From assembly GCF_030656115.1 (NCBI RefSeq), contig NZ_JAUSOO010000122.1, forward strand, positions 1 through 64,000: DNA of 64,000 nt, read 5' to 3'. A program made the position numbers and the translations under genes. A model generated the notes under the pieces. It did not search any database. It was not told the DNA's origin and saw nothing but the letters and a program-made list of their open reading frames with translations. This document shows positions 51,701-60,997 of this stretch, piece by piece. The DNA comes from Hydrogenophaga sp. Its GTDB lineage: Bacteria; Pseudomonadota; Gammaproteobacteria; Burkholderiales; Burkholderiaceae_C. Position 1 is the first letter of the stretch, and the number at the start of each line of letters is the position of its first letter.

Positions 51701-53836
51701 CCCGACTTCAACGGCACCTTGCGCCTGATGGCCGTGGCCAGCACGCCCGACGCTTATGCCAGCGCCGATGCTGAAATGGTGGTGGCAGCCCCCCTGGTGG
51801 CCGAGTTGGCCATGCCGCGCTTTATTTCGGCGGGTGACATGGCAACCATCGCACTGGACGTGACCAATCTGTCAGGCAGCACGCAAGACGTGCGCGTGAC
51901 GGTGGAATCGGGCGCGCCGCTGCGCATCACCGGTCCGCACGCGCGCTCAAAGCTGACCCAACAGGAGCGCTCGGTGATGCGCATCACGGGCCAACGCCCT
52001 CCTGTCAAGCTGGCCCACCAGCAGCGCACCGTATTCCGCTATACGGCAGAAGCCACCGATGCCTGGGGTCTGGCCCCCATCAAACTGACCGTCACGGCGG
52101 GAAAGCTGAAGGTGGTGCGAGAGGCCGCGCTGCAGGTGCAACCCGCCACGCCGCTGGTGCGCGAGGCACGGCAGGTGCGCATTGAGCCTGATGGGTCCTT
52201 CCAGCTCGACACCACGCTGACCGATGCGTTCTTTGCTGGCTCCGCCAGCGTCAACCTGACGCTGTCGAACAAGCCGCCGATTGACGTGCGTTCTGCCGTG
52301 CAAGGGCTGCTGATGTATCCCTATGGTTGCCTGGAGCAAACCACCAGCAGTGCCTACCCGCTGGTGTTCATCGACGAAGCCGGCGCCACCGCCTACGGCA
52401 TGAAGCCACTGAGCCGCGAAGAGCGTGCCAAACGGCTCGATATGGCCTTTGGCCGCCTGTCAGGCATGCAGCAGCCACAGGGTGGGTTTGGCCTGTGGGC
52501 TGCCAGCAACCCGTATGAGGGCTGGCTGAGCGCCTACGTGACCGGGTTTTTGCAAGACGCACACGATGCCGGTTTTGCCGTGCCCGAACCCTTGTTGCAA
52601 CGCGCCACGCAATCGTTGCTGGAACAGTTGCAAAAAGCACCCGGCCTGCAAAGCAAGCCGCCCAAAGACGTACCCCGCGACGCGAATGGCCGCGTGACGG
52701 ATTACCGCTGGGTGGACAGCTTGCGCATGGCGCACCAGCGCCTGGCCGAGGCCGCACACGCGGGCTACATATTGGCGCGTGCGCAGAGGGCCCCGCTCGC
52801 CACGCTGCGCACCCTGCACGACGAGTGGCGCAGCAACGCCCGCTCGCCCTTGGCGCTGGTGCACCTGGGCCTGGCCCTGAAACTGATGGGCGACGAAGCC
52901 CGTGCCACCGTGGCGCTGGATGATGCCTTCAAGCTGGCCTACGGCATCAACCCCAGCATCGGCAGTCAGGACGGGTACGGCGAATGGCTGGGTGACTATG
53001 GCTCGGCCCTGCGCGACAACGCGCTGGCCTACGCCTTGCTGCATCGCCACCAGGTGGCACACCCCAAACGCGAGAACCTGCTGCTCGACTTGGCCGCCAC
53101 GTTTGAAAAACGCCAGTACCTGTCCACCCAGGAACGCCTGTCCCTGTTCCTGGCGGCACGCGCCGCCGGTGGTTCCAGCGATGTGCCTTGGGCAGCCAGC
53201 CTTCAAATGGGGAGTGCCGCCGCCACCGCGCTGAGCAGCAAAACGGCAGAGCAACGCAGCTTCGACGCCGCGTCCATCAAACGCGGCGTGACCGTGGCCA
53301 ACAAGGGCAACAACACGCTGTTTGCCGAAGTGGCCGCCGAGGGCTACCTTGTCAAACCGTTGGCACCGCGTGACGAGCGCATAGCGCTGGAGCGCAGCTG
53401 GTGGACAGTCGATGGCAAAGCCATCACCAGCCGCGAGTTCAAAACCGGTGACATGGTGGTGGTGCGCCTGACGGTGCAGGCCAAACAGCGCATCAAAGAC
53501 GCCCTGGTGGTTGAGCGCGTGCCTGCCGGCATGGAGGTGGAAAACTTCAACCTCAGCCAGGGCGTTCAGGCCAGCGATTTCATGGTGGGTGGCGTGAATG
53601 TGGGCGAGGCCATGGCCGACCAACGCATCAAACACCGCGAGTTCCGCGACGACCGCTTCGTGGCCGCCGCCGACCTGCGCGACGGCCCGCTGCACCTGTT
53701 CTACGTGCTGCGCGTGGTGACCCCCGGCAAGTTCACCGTGCCCGCCCCGTTCGCCGAAGACATGTACCGACCCGACGTGCGCGGGGTGGGCAAGGCTGAG
53801 GCGGACATCACCGTGGTGGACCCGAGGGTGAAATGA
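48704..53836 (+). CDS. Bacterial alpha-2-macroglobulin family protein (YfhM-like)
   Basis: 1710 residues with a hydrophobic signal or anchor segment at the N-terminus (KIQAILVATTAALALWVGV). The thioester motif CLEQ lies at Cys1209 (YGCLEQTTS) as in protease-trapping alpha-2-macroglobulins. Repeated macroglobulin-type beta domains precede it and an alpha/alpha-toroid follows. The protein would sit in the periplasm and trap proteases of attackers by covalent linkage. The pbpC gene follows, the same pair (yfhM-pbpC) as in E. coli, where murein repair and protease defence are thought to be linked. No lipobox is evident at the N-terminus. Confidence 0.88.
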   Translation: MIVLPTKIQAILVATTAALALWVGVQGEVSALAETGTSEPFAWVDCKPRLLDGTPAVAVMFTQPLARSQDWGKLVKASEGDQPETATPVSPRWVLGDNPRMLFLPNVTPDRTYRITMAEGMKAAGGSVLGGAHECSVKSEAMPEAFYFASKGSVLPAGQNGGLPVVTVNTPEVDVQFLRVNAEALPTFLDQVGNRTASRRTETEANADGESEDEYGGGWVDPGRKLKGMVNGYVLDELRSKATSVYTSRFVTDTRPNRRNVSYLPVEKVKELQEPGIYVAVMTQPGRFSGDYQVTYFYVTDIGLHVRRHTAQVDVFTTSLKTGEAIQGVELTLLDDHGKSLDQASSRDDGHAVLTAQLGKARAVVARRGKEMSVIALRDPALDLSEYDIGGHPSRNQKLFVYAGRDLYRPGEEFTVSVLARDADGRPLPAAPGGGATPIILVLKKPDGESVSTQIVQPNAQGTAYYQHTLSLPDSAPTGRWLLEAHLDPTAKRPEAAWSFQVEEFLPERMKLDLKAPDQVLTGGGELGIQVEGSYLYGAPAAGNTLQASASSERQRLALPQSWPGFIFGDVADDTARQRQDLEETTLDEDGKASVSVPLQFAERSSPMKLRAVFSLLESGGRPVVRSVERSWWPTNALVGVRPLFERDVAQENSLARFELVRVNTAGKLVPAKGLQVRLVREDRQWYWRYDDQRGWHSGYTEGEELVDARSLDISARTTLSLPVTYGRYRLEVLDPTTRQTARYRFYAGWNAQDADDMGNRPDRVGLKLEGAPYQPGDQARITLTPPHDGVALVTVEGDRVLYQKRVKVRASGTTIEIPVDPTWNRHDLYVAAVVFRPGSAGDRITPARALGLAHLPLSRGARQHKLTITAPAKAVPGQTVPVTVKLTDAQGQVIKGVAGQQTVVTLSAVDVGILNITRFATPQPNDFFFGKHRYDADLLDIYGKLIEKMDGNTARQRFGGDADKRDTQSLPRKVRLVDLFSGPMTFNDAGEAIVPLNLPDFNGTLRLMAVASTPDAYASADAEMVVAAPLVAELAMPRFISAGDMATIALDVTNLSGSTQDVRVTVESGAPLRITGPHARSKLTQQERSVMRITGQRPPVKLAHQQRTVFRYTAEATDAWGLAPIKLTVTAGKLKVVREAALQVQPATPLVREARQVRIEPDGSFQLDTTLTDAFFAGSASVNLTLSNKPPIDVRSAVQGLLMYPYGCLEQTTSSAYPLVFIDEAGATAYGMKPLSREERAKRLDMAFGRLSGMQQPQGGFGLWAASNPYEGWLSAYVTGFLQDAHDAGFAVPEPLLQRATQSLLEQLQKAPGLQSKPPKDVPRDANGRVTDYRWVDSLRMAHQRLAEAAHAGYILARAQRAPLATLRTLHDEWRSNARSPLALVHLGLALKLMGDEARATVALDDAFKLAYGINPSIGSQDGYGEWLGDYGSALRDNALAYALLHRHQVAHPKRENLLLDLAATFEKRQYLSTQERLSLFLAARAAGGSSDVPWAASLQMGSAAATALSSKTAEQRSFDAASIKRGVTVANKGNNTLFAEVAAEGYLVKPLAPRDERIALERSWWTVDGKAITSREFKTGDMVVVRLTVQAKQRIKDALVVERVPAGMEVENFNLSQGVQASDFMVGGVNVGEAMADQRIKHREFRDDRFVAAADLRDGPLHLFYVLRVVTPGKFTVPAPFAEDMYRPDVRGVGKAEADITVVDPRVK

Positions 53837-54034
53837 CCCTGGCCCGTGTCATTTACAAAATCACCTATCTGTCGAGTTCCGTGCGATTATGTACCCCGTC
53901 GCAGCTGGCCGTTGTTTCGAGCCCGTGCTGTTTTGGCGGGCAAGGGCCCAAACAACACCAGTCAGTCCCGTCTCACCTTGGATATTTTTTCCTCCAGAAT
54001 TTTCGACAAAAAGTGGGTTTTTCGATCAATTGGC

Positions 54035-56458
54035 ATGGCTTTGTTGCTGTGCCTGTTGAAATCCTTTGATCTGCTTTTTCCCCTGCCCGCCGCCGCCTTC
54101 CAGGGCGCCGCCGCCCCCGGCACGCTGGTGGTGCTGGCCGCCGACGGCACGCCCCTGCGCACCTGGGCCAGCACCGACGGGGCGCTACGGCACCCCATCC
54201 AGCCCGAGGCCGTGTCGCCGCTGTACCTGGAGGCGCTGCGCCACTACGAAGACCGCTGGTTTGACTGGCACCCCGGCATCAATCCGGTGGCCATGTTGCG
54301 TGCGCTGGGCCAGTGGGCGTGGCACGGGCGTGTGGTGTCGGGTGGATCCACGCTCACCATGCAGGTGGCGCGCATTCTGGACATGAACGACCCAGCCCGT
54401 GGTCCGGCCCCTCGCACGGTGGGTACCAAGCTGCGTCAGATGGCGCGCGCCCTCCAGCTGGAGTGGCACTTGAGCAAGCGCGACATCCTCACGCTCTACC
54501 TCAACCACGCGCCCATGGGCGGGCAGGTACAGGGCATTGAAATGGCCAGCCGCGCCTACTTGGGCAAAACGGCGGTCAGCCTGAGTCACGCCGAGGCCGC
54601 GTTGCTGGTGGCCCTGCCCCAAAGCCCCTCCCGCCTGCGACCCGACCGTGCGCCGGGGCTGGCGCAGGCCGCTCGCGACAAGGTGTTGACACGCATGACC
54701 ACGCTGGGCGTGTGGCCCGCCGCCACCGTGGCCGATGCCCGGCTGGAGCGCGTGTTTGCCCCGCCGCTCAAGGCCCGTTGGCTGGCCCCTTTGGCGGCCG
54801 AGCGCTTGCGCCAAGCCGCCAAAGGGAAAGGTCCTGTGGTGCACAGCACGCTGGATGCCGCGCTGCAACTGAGGCTGGAACAGGTGCTGCTGGACCGCCT
54901 GATCCAACTGCCCCCAGCCGTGTCTGTGGCCACGCTGGTGGTGGAGAACGACAGCCTGGCGGTGCGCGGCTACGCGGGCAGCGCCGATTTTTCAGACAAC
55001 CAGCGCTCAGCCCACGTGGACATGGTGCGCGGCGTGCGCTCACCGGGCTCCACGCTCAAGCCGTTTCTGTACGCCATGGCTCTGGACGAAGGGCTGATCC
55101 ACTCCGAAAGCCTTCTGGTGGACGCGCCACAGAGCTTTGGGGGCTACGCGCCAGGCAACTTCCAGGCGTCGTTCAGCGGTCCGGTGAGCGTGAGCGAGGC
55201 GCTGCAACGCTCGCTCAATGTGCCTGCGGTGGACCTGCTGGAGCGCATTGGCCCCGCCCGTTTTGCTGCGCACCTGCGCAACGCAGCGCTGAAGCTGCGC
55301 CTGCCCCCCGGGGCCACACCCAACCTCAGCCTGATTCTGGGCGGTGGCAGCACCACGCTGGAAGAATTGGTGGGTGCATACACCGCCCTGGCCCGCGCAG
55401 GTGTGGCGGGCCAGCCGCGCCTGACCCCCGACGCACCGGCGGTGGACACGCGGTTGATGAGCGCGGGCGCGGCCTTCATCGTGCGCGAAATTTTGGAAAA
55501 CGGGGGCCGCCCTGGCGCACCGTTCAAAGAAACGGGCACCCGCGTGGCCTGGAAAACCGGCACCAGCTTTGGGTTCAGAGATGCATGGGCCATTGGCGTG
55601 ACCGACCGCTACACCCTGGGCGTGTGGGTGGGCCGCCCTGACGGCACGCCCAACCCCGGTTTTTTTGGCGCCAACACCGCCGCCCCGCTGGTGAAAGACC
55701 TGCTGGCTGCGCTCGATGCATCGGCCAGCAGCACTGCCCCGCGCGCCTTGCCCGCCAGTGTGCGTGCCCAAGACATATGCTGGCCGCTGGGGCTGGCCGC
55801 CAGCGCCACCCCACCAGAGCACTGCCGCATGCGCCGCCTGGCGTGGACGCTGGACGGCACCGCGCCGCCCACGATGCCCGACCGGCTGCAGCCCACTGGC
55901 CTGCTGGACACGGCTTGGGTGCAGAGACCCGCAGGAAACACCGTCAACCACCGCGGCAAAGCGGCAGGTGGCGGTACCCGCCCCGCCGTGCGCCTGAGGC
56001 CTGGCTGCGCTGCAGCAGCGGCAACAGACACTGCAGGGGCAGCCCAGACAGCATTCGGGTCTGGTGCAACCAAGACCGGGGTCGCGCAAGCCATCACCTA
56101 CGCCCGCTGGCCCACCTTGCTGCAACCCTGGATAGAACCCGCCCAGCGCAGCGAGGTGGAGCGACTGCCCTGGGGACCACCCTGCCGGGGAGGCACACCG
56201 GCCCGCACCTTGCGCATCAGCGGGCTGGAGCCCGGCAGCGTGTTGCGGGCCGTTCCAGGCACAACCGGCATCACCGTTCAGCTGCAGGCGCTGGGGACCA
56301 TCGAGGCCGTGAACTGGCTGCTCGATGGCCGACTGGTGGGGACCACGCAGCCCGATGCCGCACAGCTGCGCCTGTTGCTGCAAGGCCCCGGCCAGCACGC
56401 CCTGACCGCGATGGACGCTGCGGGGCAGTACCAACAAGTGGTGTTTTCGGTGAGGTGA
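54035..56458 (+). CDS. pbpC: Penicillin-binding protein 1C
   Basis: About 807 residues from ATG 54035, which begins a membrane anchor (MALLLCLLKSFDLLF). A longer in-frame reading starts at 53846 but the extra 63 residues are AT-rich and unlike the family. GT51 glycosyltransferase: HYEDRWFDWHPGINP and GGSTLTMQVAR. Transpeptidase: the SxxK nucleophile Ser339 (PGSTLKPF), QRSLNVPA, and KTGTSFGFRDAW with Lys507. A C-terminal BiPBP_C-type domain (from about 705) ends the chain. It makes and cross-links peptidoglycan in the periplasm. It follows the alpha-2-macroglobulin gene after 198 bp. Confidence 0.9.
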   Translation: MALLLCLLKSFDLLFPLPAAAFQGAAAPGTLVVLAADGTPLRTWASTDGALRHPIQPEAVSPLYLEALRHYEDRWFDWHPGINPVAMLRALGQWAWHGRVVSGGSTLTMQVARILDMNDPARGPAPRTVGTKLRQMARALQLEWHLSKRDILTLYLNHAPMGGQVQGIEMASRAYLGKTAVSLSHAEAALLVALPQSPSRLRPDRAPGLAQAARDKVLTRMTTLGVWPAATVADARLERVFAPPLKARWLAPLAAERLRQAAKGKGPVVHSTLDAALQLRLEQVLLDRLIQLPPAVSVATLVVENDSLAVRGYAGSADFSDNQRSAHVDMVRGVRSPGSTLKPFLYAMALDEGLIHSESLLVDAPQSFGGYAPGNFQASFSGPVSVSEALQRSLNVPAVDLLERIGPARFAAHLRNAALKLRLPPGATPNLSLILGGGSTTLEELVGAYTALARAGVAGQPRLTPDAPAVDTRLMSAGAAFIVREILENGGRPGAPFKETGTRVAWKTGTSFGFRDAWAIGVTDRYTLGVWVGRPDGTPNPGFFGANTAAPLVKDLLAALDASASSTAPRALPASVRAQDICWPLGLAASATPPEHCRMRRLAWTLDGTAPPTMPDRLQPTGLLDTAWVQRPAGNTVNHRGKAAGGGTRPAVRLRPGCAAAAATDTAGAAQTAFGSGATKTGVAQAITYARWPTLLQPWIEPAQRSEVERLPWGPPCRGGTPARTLRISGLEPGSVLRAVPGTTGITVQLQALGTIEAVNWLLDGRLVGTTQPDAAQLRLLLQGPGQHALTAMDAAGQYQQVVFSVR

Positions 56459-56548
56459 GCCGGTTTGCGCCTTTTGCTTCAGACAGCAGACAGCATGGCG
56501 AATACCCTCTGGCACATCAGCCGCCCCGTGCCAGTCGGACCCCGCAAA

Positions 56549-58798
56549 TCAGACTTTTGAGGGCCTGTAGCGCTGCGCTTTCAGTACCGAGGGCGTGCGT
56601 TTGAGGCTGCGCAACACATCGGCCAGGTGAACCCGATCGCGTACGGCCACCGTGAAGCGGATGTCGGTTGCAGTCTGTGCCGGCTCGTCGCCCATGTCCA
56701 CGTGGGTGATGTCGGCCTCGGCCGAGGCAATGGCAGAAGCCACGCGCGCCAACACCCCCTTTCCATTCGTCACCGTCACCGTCACCACGGTTTCAAACGA
56801 GCGCATGGTTTCGTCGGCCCATTCCACCTCCAGAAACCGCTCGCTGTCGCGCAGCAGCAGCCGCTTGCCGGTGGGGCATTCTTCGGCGTGGACCACCAGC
56901 CCTTCGCCACGGCCGAGGTAGCCCACGATGCGGTCGCCTGGAATGGGCTTGCAACACGGTGCGTATTGCACCGACAGGCCCTCACTGCCATCGAGTGTGA
57001 CCACGCCTTGAGAGGCAGAATCGTCCTGCCCGCTGGCATAGCGTTCGGTGCTGATCAGCAGAGCATCGGGTTTGAGCCCTGTTTCGGCCAGCAACACAGC
57101 CAACTTCTTGCCCACCATGTTGGCGATGCGTTTGCCCATACCAATGTCGGCCAACAGCTCATCGCGGGTTTTGTTGCCGGTGAACCGCAACAGCTTTTCC
57201 CAGGTTGTCTTGTATTCGCCGTCTTCACTCGGCAGCGTGGCAATGCCTTCGGAGCGCAGCGCCTGGCTGAGCATGCGCTCACCCAGTTCGTTGGACTTTT
57301 CTTGCGCCACCGTCTTGAGGTGGTGGCGGATTTTGGAACGCGCGCGCCCGGTTTTGACGAAAGACAGCCAGGCGGGGTTGGGTTCGGACTTTTCGTCGGT
57401 GACGATTTCCACCACGTCGCCGTTGTTCAACTCCGTGCGCAAAGGGCGCTGTTCGCCGTTGATGCGGGCCGCCACCGCGCGGTTGCCCACGCCGCTGTGG
57501 ATGGCGTAGGCAAAGTCCATCACCGTGGCGCCGCGCGGCAGTGCCATGATCTTGCTCTTGGGTGTGAACACATACACCGCATCGGGGAAAAGATCGATCT
57601 TGATGTGGTCCCAGAATTCCGAGGCGTCGTGCGTTTCTTGCTGAATGTCCAACAACGATTGCAGCCACTGTGTGCCCAAGCGTTGTGAGGTGTCGCTGTT
57701 GGGCTCACTGGCTTTGTAGAGCCAATGAGCAGCCACACCCGATTCGGCCACCACGTCCATAGCGTGGGTACGCAACTGAAATTCAATGTTGGTGCCAAAA
57801 GGACCGATCAGCGTGGTGTGCAGCGACTGATAGCCGTTGACTTTGGGAATCGCCACGTAGTCGCGGAACTTGCCCGGCACCGGCTTGTACATCTGGTGCA
57901 GGATGCCCATACCGGTGTAGCAATCGGTCATCTCGGGAACGACAATGCGAAAACCATAAATATCGGTCACCTGCGAGAACGACAGATGCTTGTTGTCCAT
58001 CTTGCGGTAGACCGAATACAGCGTCTTTTCTCGGCCCAGGATGCGCACAGGCATGCCATGGCGGGCGAATTCAGCCTCCACTTCAAGCTGCACCCGCGCC
58101 ATCAGGTCGCGGCGTCGGTGGCGCGACTTGTTCAACGCTTTCGACAGCACCTCGTAGCGCCAGGGGTGCAAGAAACGAAAGGACAGGTCCTGCAGTTCGC
58201 GGTAGGTGAAGTTCAGGCCAAGGCGGTGTGCAATAGGGGCGTAAATCTCCAGTGTTTCACTGCTGATCCGCTCCCACTTGCTGCGCGGCATGTCGCCCAT
58301 GGTGCGCATGTTGTGGGTGCGGTCGGCCAGTTTGATCAGGATCACCCGCACGTCCTTCGCCATGGCCAGCAACATCTTGCGAAACGACTCGGCCTGATTT
58401 TGTTCGCGGGTGTCAAATTCCAGCTTTTCCAATTTGGTCAAGCCGTCCACCAGATCGGCCACGGGCGCACCAAAGCGCTCGGCCAAGTCCAGTTTGGTGA
58501 CGCCACAGTCTTCAATCGCGTCGTGCATCAAGGCGGCCATGAGCGCCTGTGCGTCCAGCTTCCATTCGGTGCACTGCGCGGCCACCGCAATGGGGTGGGT
58601 GATGTACGGGTCGCCATTTTTTCGCAACTGACCCAGGTGGGCTTCGTCGGCAAAACGGTAGGCCTGTCGAACGCTCTCCACATCAGCGGGCGCCAAGTAA
58701 TCCAGTTTGCCCAGCAGAGCCGCAAAGCTGGCTGCAGCGGCGCTGTCCGCAGGGTGGGCTTGGGCTGTGGTGGGCTCGGGATGGGACGCGGTGATCAT
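56549..58798 (-). CDS. spoT: Bifunctional (p)ppGpp synthetase/hydrolase SpoT
   Basis: 749 residues. The HD domain carries MHDAIEDCG at residues 91-99 with HD/ED intact, so hydrolysis is active. The RelA/SpoT synthetase domain (about 255-365) shows YGFRIVVPEM and NGYQSLHTTL. TGS (about 405-470) and C-terminal ACT (about 670-745) domains follow. It controls the stringent response by making and degrading (p)ppGpp. Length is close to the E. coli SpoT. It lies downstream of rpoZ and gmk in the order known from many Proteobacteria, with a terminator between. Confidence 0.95.
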   Translation of the reverse strand: MITASHPEPTTAQAHPADSAAAASFAALLGKLDYLAPADVESVRQAYRFADEAHLGQLRKNGDPYITHPIAVAAQCTEWKLDAQALMAALMHDAIEDCGVTKLDLAERFGAPVADLVDGLTKLEKLEFDTREQNQAESFRKMLLAMAKDVRVILIKLADRTHNMRTMGDMPRSKWERISSETLEIYAPIAHRLGLNFTYRELQDLSFRFLHPWRYEVLSKALNKSRHRRRDLMARVQLEVEAEFARHGMPVRILGREKTLYSVYRKMDNKHLSFSQVTDIYGFRIVVPEMTDCYTGMGILHQMYKPVPGKFRDYVAIPKVNGYQSLHTTLIGPFGTNIEFQLRTHAMDVVAESGVAAHWLYKASEPNSDTSQRLGTQWLQSLLDIQQETHDASEFWDHIKIDLFPDAVYVFTPKSKIMALPRGATVMDFAYAIHSGVGNRAVAARINGEQRPLRTELNNGDVVEIVTDEKSEPNPAWLSFVKTGRARSKIRHHLKTVAQEKSNELGERMLSQALRSEGIATLPSEDGEYKTTWEKLLRFTGNKTRDELLADIGMGKRIANMVGKKLAVLLAETGLKPDALLISTERYASGQDDSASQGVVTLDGSEGLSVQYAPCCKPIPGDRIVGYLGRGEGLVVHAEECPTGKRLLLRDSERFLEVEWADETMRSFETVVTVTVTNGKGVLARVASAIASAEADITHVDMGDEPAQTATDIRFTVAVRDRVHLADVLRSLKRTPSVLKAQRYRPSKV

Positions 58799-58899
58799 CC
58801 CTGTACTTTAGCGTGAGATCGTTACCTTCGCTGAGCATGTGGAGCCTCTTGCACCTCTGCGGTGCATGCGCTGTGCGAAAGGCTTTTCGATCCACGAAA

Positions 58900-58924
58900 A
58901 AAAACACCGCCGAGCGGTGTTTTT
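58900..58924 (-). terminator. Rho-independent terminator after rpoZ
   Basis: AAAAACACCGC (58900-58910), CGA loop, GCGGTGTTTTT (58914-58924): a perfect 11-bp inverted repeat whose A/T ends give a T-run on both strands. It follows the end of rpoZ on the minus strand and precedes spoT. Confidence 0.9.
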
Positions 58925-58949
58925 ACTGATTCAAGCTGCAGGGCAGCGT

Positions 58950-59153
58950 TCAGAGAGGGACTTTCTTGAGCATTTCCAAACCAACTTTGCCTTCGGCAAT
59001 CTCGCGCAGTGCGGTCACACCGGGTTTGTTTTTGCTCTCGATTTTGGGTGCATGTCCCTGGCTCAGCATGCGGGCGCGGTAGGTGGCGGCCAGCACAAGC
59101 TGAAAGCGGTTGGGGATTTTTTCCAGACAATCTTCGACGGTGATGCGTGCCAT
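58950..59153 (-). CDS. rpoZ: RNA polymerase omega subunit
   Basis: 67 residues starting [20 protein letters not shown] and including ATYRARML, the conserved omega-subunit sequence. It helps assemble RNA polymerase and binds ppGpp with the beta-prime subunit in Proteobacteria. Typical length for betaproteobacterial omega. It lies 29 bp downstream of gmk and ends before a strong terminator. Confidence 0.96.
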   Translation of the reverse strand: MARITVEDCLEKIPNRFQLVLAATYRARMLSQGHAPKIESKNKPGVTALREIAEGKVGLEMLKKVPL

Positions 59154-59182
59154 GTGCGGGCTTTCGGAAAATGTGCGGTAGG

Positions 59183-59803
59183 TCAGTGGATATTGAGTGC
59201 GCGGAACGTGTCGCTGCGGGCGATACGTTGGGCGGCGAACTTGAGCCGCTGGGCATGGACGATGGCCTTGAGGTCAAACAAGGCCCGCTCGAACAACTCG
59301 TTGATTATAACGAAGTCGAATTCTCGGGCGTGGCCCATTTCGGTGGCGGCATTCTGCAAGCGCACTTCTATGACCTCGGCACTGTCCTCGGCCCGCCGCT
59401 CCAGCCGGGAGCGCAGTTCTTCCCAACTGGGAGGCAAGATGAAGATCAGCACCGCATTCGGGAAAATGCGTTTGACTTGAATGGCGCCCTGAAAGTCGAT
59501 CTCTAGCACCACGTCTGCGCCCTGCGCCATGCGCTGCTCAATGGCTTGCTTGGAGGTTCCGTAGCGGTTGCCATGCACCATGGCCCATTCGAGGAACGAG
59601 CCCTGGATAACCATTTGGTCAAAGGTTTCCTTGGATACAAAGTAGTACTCACGGCCATGCAATTCCTGACCGCGGGGCGCTCGGGTGGTGTGCGATACGG
59701 ACGGCACCACACGCGAGTCAAGCTCCATCAATGCCTTGACCAAGCTCGACTTGCCTGCCCCACTGGGCGCTGCAACCACGAAGAGATTTCCAGGATATTC
59801 CAT
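59183..59803 (-). CDS. gmk: Guanylate kinase
   Basis: 206 residues from ATG 59803 (an in-frame TTG at 59812 is less likely). The P-loop [11 protein letters not shown] is at residues 11-20, followed by [19 protein letters not shown] and the FQGA region. It converts GMP or dGMP to the diphosphate with ATP. Together with rpoZ and spoT it makes the common gmk-rpoZ-spoT gene order. Confidence 0.96.
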   Translation of the reverse strand: MEYPGNLFVVAAPSGAGKSSLVKALMELDSRVVPSVSHTTRAPRGQELHGREYYFVSKETFDQMVIQGSFLEWAMVHGNRYGTSKQAIEQRMAQGADVVLEIDFQGAIQVKRIFPNAVLIFILPPSWEELRSRLERRAEDSAEVIEVRLQNAATEMGHAREFDFVIINELFERALFDLKAIVHAQRLKFAAQRIARSDTFRALNIH

Positions 59804-59857
59804 AAATAGCAATTCTAAATAGTGAGGTCAATGACCCGTGCAGCGGCCAATCCGGGT

Positions 59858-59975
59858 TCATGCCGAGCGAGGCTCGGGACGCAAAGGGGGCCGCAGGGCC
59901 AGCAGTCGGGCCGCTCCAAGGCCGGACCAGCCCCCTCGCAGGGCAGCGACCCGCGCAGCGGTGGAGCATGGGGGT
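59858..59975. repeat. Intergenic sequence resembling a dispersed Comamonadaceae repeat
   Basis: The segment with GAGCGAGGCTCGGGACGCAA (59868-59887) and later CCCCCTCGCAGGGCAGCGAC (59933-59952) looks like the repeat found between genes in many Comamonadaceae, with an internal CGAGG/CTCG stem. Only one copy occurs in this window, so the repeat nature is from memory of similar sequences. It lies between yicC and gmk. Confidence 0.4.
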
Positions 59976-59979
59976 ATCT

Positions 59980-60936
59980 TCATTCAATGTTCTGTACCTG
60001 CTCGCGCATCTGCTCAATAAGCACCTTCATATCCACCGAAATGCGTGTCAGCTCCAGGTTGGACGACTTGGAGCCCAGCGTGTTGGCCTCGCGGTGCAAT
60101 TCCTGGATCAGGAAGTCCAGCCGTTTGCCGACATCAGAGCCCTTGTTGATCAGGCGCTCAATCTCACTCAGGTGCGAGTCCAGGCGGGTGAGCTCTTCCG
60201 CCACATCGATGCGAATGGCAAATGCGGTGGCTTCGGTCAGGGCGCGGTCTTTGGCCATGTCGCTGGTGATGGCGTTGCCCAGTGTGCCGCTGGATCCAGC
60301 GCCAGGCACGGCACCGGCAGACGCGCCCAGGGCTTCGTTCCAGCGGTCTATGAAGCGCTGGCGCTGCTGGGCGACCAGCAGCGGAATCAGGGGTTGCGCG
60401 TCCTGGGCCAGTTGGCGGAGTTGTTTCAGCCGGTCCAGCAGCATTTCCGCCAGGCGCTTGCCCTCGCGTTCGCGCGCGGCCAGCAGACCGCCCAGCCCGG
60501 TCTGCGCCAGTTTGAGCAGCGTTTCATGCCATTCGCTCATGTTGCCTTGCTGGCGCGAGGTCAGCTGCAGGACCTCAGCCACCGAGAGCGGCGCGGCGGT
60601 GGGCAGCCAGGCACGGATGTTGTCTTGCAGACCCAACAGCTTTTGCAGTTCCAGGGCATTCGGTGCGCGCGGCCCCACATCGGCCCGTCCTTCTACCCAG
60701 GCGCGCACTTCCACCTTGCCGCGCTTGAGTTTGGCGGTCAGCAACTCGCGAATGGCGGGTTCAGATGCACGCAGGTCGTCCGGGAGCTTGAACGTGATGT
60801 CCAGAAAACGGCTGTTGACCGAACGAATTTCGATGCCCAGCGGGTGCTTGGTTTCGCGCGCCGGCTCTGCGGCATTCGCGGCAGAAGGCCCGCCGGTTTG
60901 GGCTGTGGCGTAGCCGGTCATGCTGTAAACTGCCAT
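59980..60936 (-). CDS. yicC: YicC family endoribonuclease
   Basis: 318 residues from ATG 60936. The N-terminus MAVYSMTGYATA and the phrases IRSVNSRFLDITFKLP and KRLDFLIQELHREANTLGSK are diagnostic of the YicC/YloC family. Some members are endoribonucleases that affect sRNA or mRNA decay. It is upstream of gmk on the same strand and divergent from the Ser/Thr kinase gene with 61 bp between starts. Confidence 0.93.
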   Translation of the reverse strand: MAVYSMTGYATAQTGGPSAANAAEPARETKHPLGIEIRSVNSRFLDITFKLPDDLRASEPAIRELLTAKLKRGKVEVRAWVEGRADVGPRAPNALELQKLLGLQDNIRAWLPTAAPLSVAEVLQLTSRQQGNMSEWHETLLKLAQTGLGGLLAAREREGKRLAEMLLDRLKQLRQLAQDAQPLIPLLVAQQRQRFIDRWNEALGASAGAVPGAGSSGTLGNAITSDMAKDRALTEATAFAIRIDVAEELTRLDSHLSEIERLINKGSDVGKRLDFLIQELHREANTLGSKSSNLELTRISVDMKVLIEQMREQVQNIE

Positions 60937-60997
60937 TGAACTGTGTCCCATCAGGTTGATTGGGCCAAAACGAGGCGTTCCGGAACCCATCCGAATT

